A DNA stretch of 64,000 nucleotides from Gracilariopsis chorda (lineage: Eukaryota; Rhodophyta; Florideophyceae; Gracilariales; Gracilariaceae), in assembly GCA_003194525.1 (NCBI GenBank), contig NBIV01000001.1, positions 248,001-312,000 on the forward strand, in the 5' to 3' direction. Made by a program: the position numbers and the translations under genes. Numbering within the stretch: position 1 is the first letter of the stretch; the number at the start of each line of letters is the position of its first letter. Under the pieces are notes generated by a model. It was given only the letters and a program-made list of their open reading frames with translations. It was not told the DNA's origin and did no database searches. Shown here one piece after another: positions 50,307 through 62,894 of the stretch.

Positions 50307-50640
50307 ATGTCTCGTACGTAACACATCTTTCTTATCCCCTCCGTCTTCCCACTCACGCTCTTACCTCCTTCAAATCCCCCGTTCCATCTCACCCACCCAT
50401 CCAGGCGGAAATCAGCGACAGGTCGACCGCCAACGCGCCCAGAAGCGCGCTGAGAAGGCCGCGGGCGGCAAGAAGAAGAAGACCTCCGCAAATCGCACCC
50501 AGACGCTTAACAACAAGAAGGAGCAGGACGCGGAGATCATGCGCAGAAAGCAACAGAAAGCAGAGCAGAAGAAGGCTGATGCCGCAGCCGCCACCGCCGC
50601 TGGATGCGCCGCATCTTCACCAGCTGTCACTACCTCCTGA
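50307..50640 (+). CDS. SERF/4F5-family small basic protein, two exons
   Basis: Exon 1 is only seven coding bases (50307-50313, ATG TCT C). A 91 bp intron with GTACGT donor and ATCCAG acceptor follows. Exon 2 (50405-50640) completes MSRGNQRQVDRQRAQKRAEK then AAGGKKKKTSANRTQTLNNK, 80 residues in all. The GNQR...R..K N-terminus is the 4F5/SERF signature. The rest is Lys/Gln/Ala-rich. Family members are small nucleolar/cytosolic RNA-binding-like proteins that influence aggregation of other proteins in animals; the role here is unknown. The intron position right after the start codon is unusual but the join is forced by the GNQR match. Confidence 0.88.
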
Positions 50641-51209
50641 TCGCATCCATCCCCCCACCCCCCGCCCCTCAAAACCACTGCTACCTCGTTGAAGCCGTCG
50701 CATACATGCATCTGCATAAGCACGGATGACCTCGTAGTCGTCTTTATAACTGCTAGGCACACATCCCAGATGTACGATACATCCCCAACACCGATACTGT
50801 TTCACTATTTACCCTTAGATGATAGCATCACCATCCCTGTGAAAAAAAAAAACTAGTAAAAAGGAAATAGAAAACCTCTCGTCATACAGTGCCTCGCGCT
50901 CCCAAAACCTCCCACATGCGACCACAATCTTCCGTACACAATCTTCCGTACACAATCTTCCGCACAGTCTTCCGCACAGTCTTCCGCACCCAATCTTCCG
51001 CACCCAATCTTCCGCACCCAATCTTCCGCACCCAATCTTCCGTACACGCGCCCGCGTACGCGTACGCTTCTCCGTTATTGTACAAACATCACATTTAGTA
51101 GTCTCAACAGCACCTGCGCACAGCTTCAAACAATCCGCCCCTCTTCCCCAAGCCTGGCTATAATAGTTACGTGCCCTACAAAAGAAAACTTTTCTACTTC
51201 CCAAAGCCC
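50641..51209. other. Convergent intergenic region between SERF and SCC2
   Basis: The region separates two convergent 3' ends and is dominated by the 14 bp tandem array. No gene is supported; frames through the array only reflect the repeat. Confidence 0.6.
50926..51045. repeat. Nine-copy tandem array with TCTTCCGCAC core
   Basis: Nine units share TCTTCCG(C/T)AC. Three 14 bp units start at 50926, 50940 and 50954. Two 12 bp units start at 50966 and 50978. Four 14 bp units start at 50990, 51004, 51018 and 51032. The outer units carry TAC and the inner ones CAC, which suggests repeated internal duplication. Confidence 0.92.
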
Positions 51210-54200
51210 TCAATCCCCGTCCAAATGCCACTCCTTATCCGAGTCCGAGTCTTCCCCATATCTCAACCGACCTGCAGTAACCCCACAACCCCGCACCCTG
51301 CTCTTCTTCACAAACGCCTTGGAGCTCGATCCCACTCCACTTCCACTCGCCCTCGCGCCCCGCTTGCGACCACTCCCGGACACCCCCCTTCCCCTCCTGC
51401 CCACTTTCCGCGAACAACTCGTCACTTCCATCTCGTCAATAGCATCCTCCCGCATAAGTTTGCAAAACAACTCCATTTGCACCTGTGCATCCTCCTCGCC
51501 AATCATCCCGCCCCCAGCACCGCCCATACCCCCACCACAACTCGCACCATAAACAATTTCTATCAGCCTTCCGTCCGGTCGGAACTCAGGCAGCCGAACC
51601 GTTGTTCTACTCCCACTCCCACCCTCACTTTCATTATGTGCTTCGTCATCCGTGATAGCGCTTTTCCACCGAGAAAACTTCAAGTGCTGCTTCAGCGCCA
51701 GCAGCAACGACATTCGACCTGCATACATGCCCATTCTACTTTTCTTCTCACCACTTACATCTCCTTTTCGCAAAACCTGCTTTGTCACTTGCAGCACCGC
51801 CTGCCCACTGTTTGAAACAATGCGAGTGGCAATCCCCACCAACTCATTCACCTCTTCCTTGGCTGCCTTCAGCTTGGCTTCTGCAGCCGCAGTGCCCCCT
51901 CCCTGCGTCAAACACCCCCCAATTCCAGCCCCGTTTGTATAATCAATGCAAGCAATCGTGCTCGCCAAAAAATACAGTGTAGGCAACGCACATAGCTTCT
52001 CCGCACCATAGACGTCAAGCACTTCTGTACCAACAGGTCCAACATCGTCGTCCTCATCTTCACATTCCACATGTCCAGCTTCTCCATTGGCCACCTTTGC
52101 AATGCTGTCATCATGACTCCGTCCATTCACATCATTATCATTCACCCTCGTCTCATTACTGTTATCCGTGCCCAACTCCACCGAGCGCACACACACGCGA
52201 GGGTCGAATTCCTTCATGATGCATTCAAGCACTCCACGTCGTTGCTCTCGCCTCATAGACATTAACGCCTGCGATAGCAAAGAGATTCCACTTTTCTCGT
52301 CCACTGACATCTCTATTATCCGTTCCATGATGCTTTCCGCACCCCGTTCACTGCCACCATCGCCACCGCCATTGCATTGCCCGCTCTTGTTGTCCACATG
52401 CTCCAACTCTCGTTCCGTCTCACTCTGCTGATTCGCGTCTCCACACGATATCACATCAAAACATGCTTCAAAGCAACTCCGCAATGCCGGCAACGCAGCT
52501 GACGCGAACATACCTGCGTGACGGTCTGCAAGGAATCTGACAACTCTACACGCCAGCTCTCGACATCGCTTGTCGTTATCAAGCAACAAGATAAATAATG
52601 ATGTCACCGCCGTAGCAGGAAGCAACAATCCCTGTCGAACCAGCAGTCCAAATATGTTGGCAGCGATACGCCGTATGGCGATTGAGCTACTCCGTACAGC
52701 CTTTTGCAAACGTGGCACCATAAGCTGCGCACTCAGCGCCAGAAACCCGGCCTCAGAGTCTTCTTCAGCGGCTAATACCACTTGCTGCTCTTGTACTGTA
52801 ACCTTTCCACTATTACCCTCGCAAAATTCCGCGCCCATCTTGTTGGAAGTGTTCTCCGCTGTAACATCGCTAGGACGTCTCCGCTTGCGAGACTCATCGT
52901 TTGGTTCTGGTTTTGTGTACGAATTCCGCTCCTCTTCATCCCGTAGCAGATCATGAAAGCCTTGAAGCACGTACAGTCGCACTCCTTCGCTGTAGTACGG
53001 AACGCCGTTCTCTACCCTTTCCGATGGAGGTTCGCTAACCTCTGAAATATCCTCCTCTGCCGATGCATCCAAAAGGTTAACCAAGATACGAGTGCCCTTC
53101 TGCAAGTGCGAGCGGTGTCGTATTAGGAAGTGCGACAGCCCCCGAACTGCTGCACGTGCCAGAATATCCCGTCTAGTAATCACAGACACGGCACCACTCG
53201 CGGTGGCTAGAGTTTCGTACACCTCTTCCACAAACGAGCTCTCAAACTCTCCGTAACGTGCTAATAGTCCCAATCGAATAAGAGCAAAGCGAGCATTGCG
53301 TTCTAGCCATGACATTTTGTCCGGCATATTCTCGGTGCAGTACGTCCGAAGATTGTCAATATTTGTGGCCAGAAATGACAAGAACGCACTAGCAGAGCGA
53401 TGAACAAGAGCTTTGCAACTCTCCAGGTCGGACTTTCTAGCAATTACACAAAAGCACCTTACCGCAGCTTCCTCAAGCGCGCTAACAGGAGAAGTGCAGA
53501 CAATGATGTCTATGTCATGCATCACTTCTTCTACAAAAGATGTATCTACATCTTTTGCAGCAGCCACACCAATTTCCAGTACGTTGAGGATTCGTTGAAC
53601 ACAATAAATCTCTCCGTCCGTGATGTTTCCAGAGACATCCTTAATGGCTGGTGCCAATGCTTTGCAGTGCGGAGACACCAAGCTTGGGTCCAAACTTGCA
53701 AACGCACTTATAATAGAAGAGCAGGCCACTTTCTCGGCGGACAAAAGTCTTAACTCGCTTAGATCTTCTTTCGACATGTCTCTCATGACTCGGCCTCCAG
53801 TAATGTTAGCCATCTTTGCTTCGCAGCCGTGGATTCGTTCCACTGCTGCGTTCAGAATCGATGCAAGAAGCGTTTTCTGCTTGATGAGAAGCGCCTTGTG
53901 CATGACACGAGACATAAAAGACGAGTGAATGCTGGTGGGCAGTCGCGAAAACACGCCAATCAGCCTATTTGCCAATTGGTTCGCCTTATCCTGATCAATC
54001 GCATCGAAGACTTTGAGTTCTTGAGAAATGTCGAATCCAAACAAACCTAGACGCAAAGTTCGCTCTGCAGCTTCTTTCACAGTTGGTTCGGGGTCTTCAA
54101 GACGGTTAACGAGATTCGTACAAATCTGCACTATTCGAGATTCCTGTACTTGAATATGCCTTTGCGAATCTAGTGGGGTCTCAGTGCTTCTGCGAAGCTC

Positions 54201-57169
54201 TCTGCTCTGTTGAAGGGCGCTCAGCAGGATGGACCTCATTATTGATATCGCCCGTTTCCTCACAGATGTCGCGGTATCGCATAATCGCTTCTCCACAATA
54301 GAAAATATATTGGACATCAGAATCGGATCCCCTTTCAGTTTGTCCTTCCCCTCGTGCTCAGGTGTTTCGCCCTCAGGCTGCTCCGGAGCCATATGCTGCA
54401 GGAGCGAGCGACTTATCAGTTCTAGAGCAGCATCCCTCGCCAATGTGGATACATCCCTACAACTCGCTTCTATGTAATGCAGTACGTTAGGCAGGTGACA
54501 CAGAAAGCCTTGACAAGCGTCGTCCACAGAGGACAACGCTTTGATCGACTTTGCACGCACTGTCGGTGCGCTATCATGCAAACCCTCAAGAATAGCCTGC
54601 AGTATGGTGTTGAACCCCGCCGTGAAACTCCTGTTCTTTCCAACAAAGCAAGCCGCAACTAGCGCATCAGACCGAGAGACTTCTTCGTTACGCATTCGGC
54701 GAGCAGAGACATTTTCGGAACGTTTCTTAGATATCTCTTGCAGTGCCTCGCTTGCAGTCGTTGGGAAGTCTGAAGGTCCATCTTCACCATCGATAACTTG
54801 TTCGTCGACAGTATTGGTCTTATTCTTTTCAAAGTCCATTTTCTCCATCCTTCGTTTCAGATTCTTCGCAATACTGGTGTCGTCGATGAGGAAAAGTGCT
54901 TCATAAAAAGCGTTCGCGGCGGTGAATTGCAATGATCTTTTTGGATCGAGATAAAGTAACAGTTTCTCTCTTGCTTCTTCAAGTGCGTCAACCTTTACAT
55001 TGAATGAAAGGGATTGTTCAATGTCTTTCAATACCTCAATTCCATACAAGTCGCACATTTTTGCCGCTAGAGAACCAAGTACGTCGAGATGCACACACTT
55101 GGCATAGACGGTCTTCTCCTCAGACGCACGAAGGCGAGTAATGACCGAAACAGACAAAGTTTGCAGCATTAGCTCCGCTGAAGGCCATTCTGGACGTCCA
55201 TATAGAAGAAGCAAGTCCTCTAAAAGTGTTTGAAAAGCCATTTTGAACTCTGGATCACGATCTGTGCAGACGTGTTTCAGCAGAGGCTCGAGCACATGAA
55301 CAGCCATCTTAACAGCCCGATCATGCCTCGTCTTCCTCACTGAAGCCCAGCCTTCTTGAGCTGCGGGCTTAGAGCGGGGCGTATGACCCTCGGGATCAGC
55401 CGCTGTAGGATCGCTGCTCGCAATACAGACCAACTGCGCGAACAGAGCGGATGAAGCTCGTATTGAAGTTTGATCTTCCGCAACTTTGAAACATCGCAAA
55501 TGTCTTCGTGCGGCAGGTACAGCGCCAGCCACTTCTCTTACGTCATCGAGGATAGGTAGTCGATGGTCCGGGTATGATGCAAAGATCATACACGCCGTCT
55601 GAATTGCGTGAGATTGATAGCGATTTATGCCGGTAACAGAAAGCGAATGTACGCATACTCTTGCAACTCGAGAGACAACCGAGTGTGGAAGAAAGTGCTC
55701 CTTCCTATGAAGCGCAGAGAAAGCATCAAGCAGATTGTAGACTTGTTCGAGCAACGCCTCATCTCGTTTAAGAATCGCTCGCTTTGTCCCCGATTTTCGT
55801 CGTTCCGAATGGCTTGGTGCGTATTCGTCTGATGAATGGTCCTCGGTATCATCCGCATTCAATCGTGGCGCGGCATCGCGAGGAGATTTCTTCGCTTTCT
55901 TCTGTTTCGACTTGGCCTTAGACGTTTTGTAAAGCGGGTCGCAAAGCGGGAATATAATAGACGTGGAGACACGATCGAACAAATCAACAATTGTTTCCAG
56001 CAGTTCTTCGACAAGGAGGCTTCGCGGGGCCCCATGAGCGGAAAGTATAGAAAGAGCTGTGGATGCACACAAAACGCTCGGTAAAGTGTCGGAACTGGCT
56101 GTCTTTGAAAATTGATTCTTCTTCAGCTTCTTGCACACCTCCACCCCGTACGATATACGCGTATGCAAAATCTGAATGACTTGTGACAGTACTTTGGCGT
56201 CAACATGATGCATAGCTCCCTTCGCAGCAAAAACGTCGATATGCTGCCGTAGTTCAAACAGCCTGCTTGCGTTTGCAGTGACTAGCATTCTTGCGCTCTT
56301 CACGTCCGCATCTTCTCTCCTAGCTAGACGGATAAACCGCGAGAGGTAGTCGATAAACGCATTATACTCATCCGCGTCAATGTCTTTCTCCATCTCTCTC
56401 ATTCGCTTTTCACGTTCTTCAATCACTTCAGGACGGTGTGCGGGGCGCGCTCGAGAAGGCGGTGAAGTGGGTACGGCAGGCGGGGAAGACGGTGAGCATG
56501 GAATAGGAATAGCAGGTGGCGGAATCGCATTTTTGGTTCGTCGGAGTGGTGTAGACCGAAAAGAGCGTGTGGATGTTGCATAAGCCGTACCCTGTTCCAT
56601 TCGTGGTGCAAAAGAAGAAGAAGCACGTGTGCGAACGGGCATATCAGAGCGAATGCTATTATCAGAGGGCGTTGGAGGGTGTCGAGGTCGCTTTGGTGTC
56701 GGACGCCGCGAAGGTGAAAGCCGAGGATTAGAGGTGGCACGCTTCGTGGAATGACTGAGCGTTGAAGCAAGTTGGTCGCAGAACGGCTTGACCCATTCTT
56801 CACCAGGCTGCGTCGACGGTTCGACGTCTCGAAAGTCTTCGATTTCGTCCTCTGTGAAAGGAAACCATTCACTAAATATTGCGTTCAGCGGCGGAGAATG
56901 ACAAATGTTAGCGAACGAAAAGGACCGAAACGAAACAGAAGGTTTTACGGAACTTACCTGTTTCTCGCTGTCTCTGTAAACAACTCCAGCATCCCTGCTT
57001 GTACGGAAGAAGATGGAGGGGCGAGCTCGGAGTCAATCACCGGCTCAGAGAATGGTCCACTGGGCTCGGCGCGCTGAGGGATAGGAAGCTCTGCTAGGGC
57101 AACGGAGAGCGAGTCGAAAGAACTGACGGTGCAAAAGTTAAAGGGCAAGAAGCTGTCCTGGTTCGACAT
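51210..57169 (-). CDS. SCC2: Cohesin loader SCC2/NIPBL/Nipped-B, two exons
   Basis: Exon 1 (56958-57169) starts MSNQDSFLPFNF and includes SFDSLSVALAELPIPQ, similar to the Scc4-binding N-terminus. An 86 bp intron (GTAAGT to ATTTAG) leads to exon 2 (51210-56871), which resumes EWFPFTEDEIEDFRDVEPST. The total is 1957 residues, close to plant SCC2. After a disordered basic part, HEAT repeats run through the protein. The signature segments are FNTILQAILEGLHDSAPTVR, AKSIKALSSVDDACQGFL, and SIVEKRLCDTATSVRKRAIS, corresponding to the conserved NIPBL blocks. QVLKDRHAGMFASAALPAL-like and RSSSIAIRRIAANIFGLLVR segments match the C-terminal conserved domain. SCC2 with SCC4 loads cohesin onto chromatin. 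The join is inferred from phase (two bases plus one) and composition. Confidence 0.9.
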
Positions 57170-59902
57170 GGGCGAGTAAGAAGTCGACGTGGGTACCCAC
57201 ACGATGAAAGAGAGATTGTTGAGCTTAAGCTGGACAATTAAAACCGCTGAATCTGATTGCGGTCTTTACGGTGAGATAAACTATTGATGTGTTGGGTCAA
57301 AAGCGAAGCTAACTGCAGACTTGGGAAGAGCAAAACAGTGACATCCGCGACGGTAGATTTGGGGCGAACAAGACACGCCATGCGGCAAGAAGAGCTCGTC
57401 ATCGGCAGTGGGCCGGAAGTAGTTGTAAAGCAGATGACGCGTGGCGCGCCAAAACTGCATATTGGGCTTGTTATGCACGGCGCAGTCGGCTGTTCCGCTT
57501 GAAGTCGAAATTTGATTTTGAAACATGGCAATTTTTCAAGTTGGCTGCTTTTTTGAGCTCAAAAACCAAATTGCATTTTCCAGCATGGTGAATTCCCGCG
57601 TTTTTTATTGCGCTGTAACGTCGGTTTATTGATTGAAAAACAAATTATTTGCTTGAAGCCCATGACGATTAGATGTGCACAATGTACATGTGCACATGCA
57701 CATGTAGAAAAACATGCTCAAACCCGGGCTGACAGCGTTCTTTGAAGAGTGTTCAACCTCTTACTGAATTCCAATGTCGATGATTCGTACCCTTGGTATC
57801 ACTGTGATTGATAGATATTGAGATCGAAACCAGAATCCTGACAGACATCTGGCATTAAAGACAAAATGTAACTGTTCGATATATCATATGCATCTCTTTC
57901 TTCTTTCTTTCTTTTTTATGGGCACATTACCTGATTACGGCATTGTGTTAGAATCTAACTCTACAGTGGAGCTTTTCTTCGTCTAGCATGCTAAACTCTA
58001 TGTACGTAGAGCTCCCCGGAAAGAAAAACTTTCTCTGTCTCATAGTACCAATCTCTATTCATGTCCCCAGAATGTAGCCGATGACTGCTGCTTGCTCTCA
58101 ACTTGCAGCAGCCGTGTTGCGCTCACTAGCTACTATCTCGGAACATGGAAAGATCAGCACCAAGCTTCTACCGGAAGACACGAGATCTCTTCCTTGGTCG
58201 TTGATCAAAACCAGTCTTATAGTTCGAAAATGCTTAAAAGAACTCAAGGATCTTACGTACGTATCTCTCAGATCTTTTCAGAAAAGGACCAATGCTCAGT
58301 AAAAAAGGTATCGCATATGCTCTAGGGTGCTTGTAACGATATTCTGATTCTATAGAAATGCATATATCCGAGAGGTTTGCTGGTACTTTAGTTCCAGGTT
58401 TTAGGGTAAAGCATGGATATCCAAAGGGTAAAGGATTATCAAGTACAGCGAGCTCATTTTTTGACGTCCATTTAGAATTAACCGTAATAACTGTTCTCAT
58501 ATTTCGTTAAGCTCAAACAATCCGCGTATCCTACAGCAATGACCTGTGCCGTGGATAAATGCTAAAAGAACTGCTAAACATTTACCTTCACTTTGAGTTA
58601 ACTCTCTCTCTCTCATTTATAGGTACACTAGTTCAATTCCTACTTCGTGCAGCGCGCTTCAATTGAAAGTAGCGTTCTAACTCTCTCCACTGCTTATGGT
58701 TCATGTTTCTTTTGCCTTTTATCGCAGCTCAGTTCATATTATCTTGAATAACGGGGCAGCCCTGCCATACTGCGTTCTAGTACCATGCAGGATGGGATAA
58801 TACAAGACCAAAGCTGATGTGAAACTTAGTAGATCCGTAGTGTAGAGGTGCATAGATATCTGTCTTTTCGACGTCACTGGTTTGATATCTACTCTACATC
58901 TCGCATATTTACGAATAGGGAATGATAGCCTCTATCATTGAGGAAGCAAAGCATTCACATTTTCCTCCAACTATTCACAAGCCTGAAATTTATGTCAGTT
59001 TTTAAGTCATTTGACAAGCTTAGTTGTTCTAGGCTTGCGAAGAATAACACCAAACCCGGTGAGAAATAAAGCCCTCACAGGAAACAGAATTGGTCGACTA
59101 CGACGATTGTCAGAGTACAACGCTTTGGTTTTGTCCAGCTGGATGTCTTCTTGAAGCATATCGAGAACCTATGGAGAAGATCAAAGTTTAAATGTTTGTG
59201 TGTGTGCTTACATGGGCCGAGTCCTTAATCCCGAAATAGCGGTAGGGATAGAACTTCTATGATAGAAATATAGCATGGATACGCAACGACTATGCGATGT
59301 GCTCTTGTATTTTGTTCCTGGCGAATGAGAAGATATGAGTAGGAGCTTTTTAGAAGCCTTCCTGTTGCAATTTATAAGTAAGAGCTACACTCTGTAGGAT
59401 ATACGTGATGTCGATCAAGTCTGATACAATATTTGAGGTATATGTTCCGTAGAAAGGACAGTTATGACATTGCACAGAATTTCAGACACCAACGGTATAA
59501 AGAGGGTTATCAAAACCCTTGGCCGTTGTCTTAAATCTGTACAACGAGGGTTCAGAAGGGTTCAGGAAACATACCCAATGGGTTAACCCTTTAACCCTTT
59601 ACAGTATACAAACAGTAGCCGTGGTCAGCTGAGCTCAGTGCGAATTCAATCCTCAAGACGAGATTGACTTCGGATTTTCGTGCAAGTCCGCTTTGGCGCG
59701 TTCACAAAGTTCACTGCGGTATCTAAACAGCAGATAAAAGGCAAGCGAACACCAACGCTTGAGCTTAAGCGTTGGATGAGAGCGAAACATCGACCTTTTT
59801 AGAATCGTCTAAGCTTGTGGCGTCTACTCCATCGGCTGTGCCGTTCTTATTGAGACCTCACCTCTCAGATCAAGCGGCTATTGGTTTACGCGATATGCAG
59901 CG
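57170..59902. other. Gene-poor region
   Basis: No gene is supported in this 2.7 kb. It is AT-rich, with only short open frames. A cluster of TGTGCACA/ACATGTGCACAT palindromic motifs lies at about 57672-57706. A tRNA-like relic lies near 58833-58905. An AACCCTTTAACCCTTT motif lies near 59584. The right end should hold the FAD oxidoreductase promoter. Confidence 0.5.
58833..58905 (+). other. tRNA-like sequence, possible tRNA relic or SINE head
   Basis: TAGTGTAGAGG resembles the internal A box (TRGYNNARNNG) of tRNA genes, and 43 bases downstream GGTTTGATATC resembles the B box (GGTTCGANTCC). The acceptor stem is not paired, so it is not an intact tRNA. Confidence 0.3.
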
Positions 59903-61346
59903 ATGACTGTGGCCCACCTGTTTTTTGTTAACTCTTGTTCGTTTCTGCGAATACATCATCGGCGATGGCAGCCATCAGTGCGTCAAGCTCCTAAGTGCGC
60001 CGCGACACCTCCTTCGCCATCTCCTACTGCAGTTGTGGTTGGGGCTGGAGTTGCTGGCTTATCTGCTGCCCGAGAGCTTGCTGAGGCTGGGCATTCTGTG
60101 ACGATTCTGGAGGCTTCAGACGGTGTGGGTGGCCGCATTCGCACAGACGTTGTTGATGGTTTCTTGCTAGATCGTGGCTTTCAAGTATTCATTGAGGCCT
60201 ACCCTCAGTGCAGGGAAGTGTAAGTTGCCCAGCGGTACACGTCCGCTCCGTTGACCACCCTCACGCTAACTCTATGGGTTGAATATGAATAGGCTCAACT
60301 ATGACAATCTAAACCTCAATCGGTTCTTACCAGGAGCATGCATAAGGTACCACAATGCGTTCCATATCATTTCTGATCCTTTCCGCGCCCCCTTTCTTGC
60401 AGTTTCTGGTCTTTTCGCCCCAGTCGGAAGTGTGGTGGACAAACTTCGTGTAGCGCTCTTGCGTTCAAAGCTATTGGACACGCCACTAGCCAGAATCTTT
60501 GAAAGCGTTCCGCAACCACTTGATTCTTTTCTCCGCTCCGAAGGTTTTTCACAGCAGTTTATTGACGCATTCTTTCGTCCCTTTTATCAAGGAATATTTC
60601 TCGCGCCACTTTCTGAGCAATCCTCAACTATGTTCTCATTTGTTTTTAAAATGTTTTCTGCAGAACCGGCCTCGCTCCCAGCAGGCGGCATTGGCGAAAT
60701 CCCGCGGCAGATGTTCGCTAGTCTTCCAAGTTCAGTAGACGTGAAACTCAACTGCCGAGTGAAAAGCGTTGATGGTACTTCTGTTACCACCGAAAACCAG
60801 CTCTACACACCAACAGTCACCATTGTAGCCGCTGAAGGTCCAGAGGCAGCTCGGTTATTGACAGGGGTGACGACTCCTGCGTCCCGAGGCAGTATCTGTC
60901 TTTATTTCACATCTAACAGACCGCCACCCATCACCAAACCCATTTTGATACTCAATGGAGAAAAAAACGGTCCTGTGAACAACATGTTCTTTCCTGCACA
61001 AGTTGCTGGAACATATGCACCTGCAGGGAAGACCTTAATCTCTACTACAATCGTAGGTGATGAACTTGGAAAAAGCGACAAAGAACTGGAAAACGCTGTT
61101 AGGGAGCAGCTTAGAGGCTGGTATGACGAATTCGTAGATGAGTGGAAGCTGTTGCGGGTATATCGGATTCCACATTCTCAACCAGCTCAAGCAGAAGACT
61201 TCGTATTTGACAAAGGCGTGAAAGTCCAGGATGGATTGTATGTGTGTGGGGACCACAGAAACTCGCCGACATTGCACGGGGCCATTCTGTCTGGAAGAAC
61301 GGCGGCGAAAGAGGCGCTGGAATATCTTAACGAACGGTCGAAATGA
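59903..61346 (+). CDS. FAD-dependent amine-oxidase/desaturase-like oxidoreductase, two exons
   Basis: Exons 59903-60219 and 60293-61346 are joined across a 73 bp intron (GTAAGT to AATAG, phase 2), giving 456 residues. The first 40 residues are basic and Ser/Pro-rich, suggesting an organelle (probably plastid) presequence. The dinucleotide-binding motif is [20 protein letters not shown] (about 44-63), then [13 protein letters not shown]. The second exon gives ADGRIG-free substrate-domain sequence with [20 protein letters not shown] and [16 protein letters not shown]-terminal FAD contact follows: [20 protein letters not shown] then GRTAAKEAL. The architecture is that of the flavin amine oxidase / phytoene desaturase superfamily. 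The substrate is not inferable. Confidence 0.85.
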
Positions 61347-62894
61347 TTTCCACTTAGGGGCTGCAGCCCAAGGATTACTAACCCTTTACCTGTACTAGTG
61401 ATATTGGGTCCTTCGGGAGGTTTGTTTGGGAATGGTTTAAAACTCATGGGCAAACATGTGCGTGTATCCTGTCTAGGAGGCAAACTGAGTGGAGGCTAGA
61501 GTCGAGGACGTTTGATTTTCGAGCAGGTAGGGTTACCGCTAACCCTTACTCGAGCAGGTATTCGAGCAGGTACATAACGTTGACACGCACAATTTTTGAA
61601 GGCATCCTGAAAGAACCTCAACGATGTGCGAGATTGATAGTCTCGAGTGTTTGTCGCAATTGTACATACGGTGTGTTTCGCATACAAAGGGAATCTTTGG
61701 CTTTCTCTGCTTCGGAGTAGAGGCCTTGTACACACCCTGTTTGGTCAATGAAAGGCAGTATACCTAAGATTACTGCTGACTCCAGAACATCTGATGCGTT
61801 CACCGCCTGAACCCTTCTTCGAGGAGACTTCCTTGCTATATAGATGCAAGTCGTGTTCAATATCCTTAACGAACCAGTTCATACGCCGATTTCAGTATAA
61901 GGGTTCGACGAGTAAAGGTTGAGGGGCGGTCTATCCTTATATCCCGACCAACGGAAATTGAGTTACAATTTGGAGAGGGAAATGGCCATATGCACAAGTA
62001 ACCATCGCAACGCAAGCTATGAGAATCGATACCCTGTTGAATGTGTTTGGCAGGAATTATATCACAGTATGGCAAAACGCAACCATCAGGACAACGTTAA
62101 TTGGAGCCTACACAAGGCTGTGGCCCGAGCAGAAAGTTGGGCTTACGGGGTTGGGCGGTCATCAGTGCATGTTACAATGGTCGGTGGGTTGTTACGGAGG
62201 TGGAAAATCGCGAGACCATGTCAGTGAGAAACTTGAGCCGCATTGACCAGTGCTTCCGTCGCAGGACCCCACGTTGGACGAGCTGAAGTGTGACTTCAGC
62301 GTGGCCAAATCATACAACTTATGACACCAGAACCGCAATGGCCGTAACTCTGACAGATTCAACAGCGCTTAACCTTGAAGAGTCCCTAGTGCTGACACCC
62401 TCCTGGTCGAATCCCGTGTAGAGGAGTAACAATATGTTTCAGTTCGGTCATACAATTCTGTGGCGCTGTTTGGTTGAATTTGTTTCGAGATGCTCTGATT
62501 CGCTTTACAGAGACGCATCAACGGCACAAGTTCCGCTATCACAGCATGATGCTCCGCACAATAGCAGCATTCACTGCGCATTCCGGACTTCGCTATGAGC
62601 ACTGGTCCCAGAAACGGGGCCATTCTCATCAAAACCGCAGAGCCTAACACATGAGCCGGTGTTGCGCCCATGACGTTCACTGCAATCCGTACCGCCACGC
62701 GACCCTGCTCTGCTTGTTCATTCGCCCCGTCCCTCTTGCCCTCACGAGCCATCCAAACTCTACCCTGTCACGAGCCCAAAGATGTATAGAGGAATCAGTC
62801 GCACGTTTCATGTACTCACCTCTCTAGGTCGGCCCCACTCGCACGAAGCGCTCTGTCCATTCTTTCAGTCGCTCGACTTGTTGGTTCTTCCGCC
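61347..62894. other. Intergenic region without a supported gene
   Basis: Short open frames occur on both strands. The best are a minus frame at 61618-61860 and an ATG frame on minus at 62369-62752 (EQGRVAVRIAVNVMGATPAH). The latter is divergent from the Hint gene, but neither is recognised. CTAACCCTTTA near 61378 and CTAACCCTTA near 61536 recur. The last 200 bases should contain the Hint-gene promoter. Confidence 0.4.

Noticed and set aside
49541-50692. Long open frames on both strands upstream of and over the SERF gene (186-292 codons)
   Set aside because: They lie in a GC-rich block, overlap one another and conflict with the SERF exon structure, which has family support.
50926-51045. Possible CRISPR array
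   Set aside because: Units are head-to-tail 12-14 bp repeats without spacers, and the host is a eukaryote. It is a minisatellite.
51210-57169. Condensin subunit instead of cohesin loader
   Set aside because: HEAT repeats alone would allow it, but the VRKRAI/VRAKS blocks and the ALAELPIP N-terminus fit SCC2/NIPBL better, and condensin-specific blocks are not seen.
58833-58905. Intact tRNA gene
   Set aside because: Acceptor and anticodon stems do not pair, so only box-like similarity remains.
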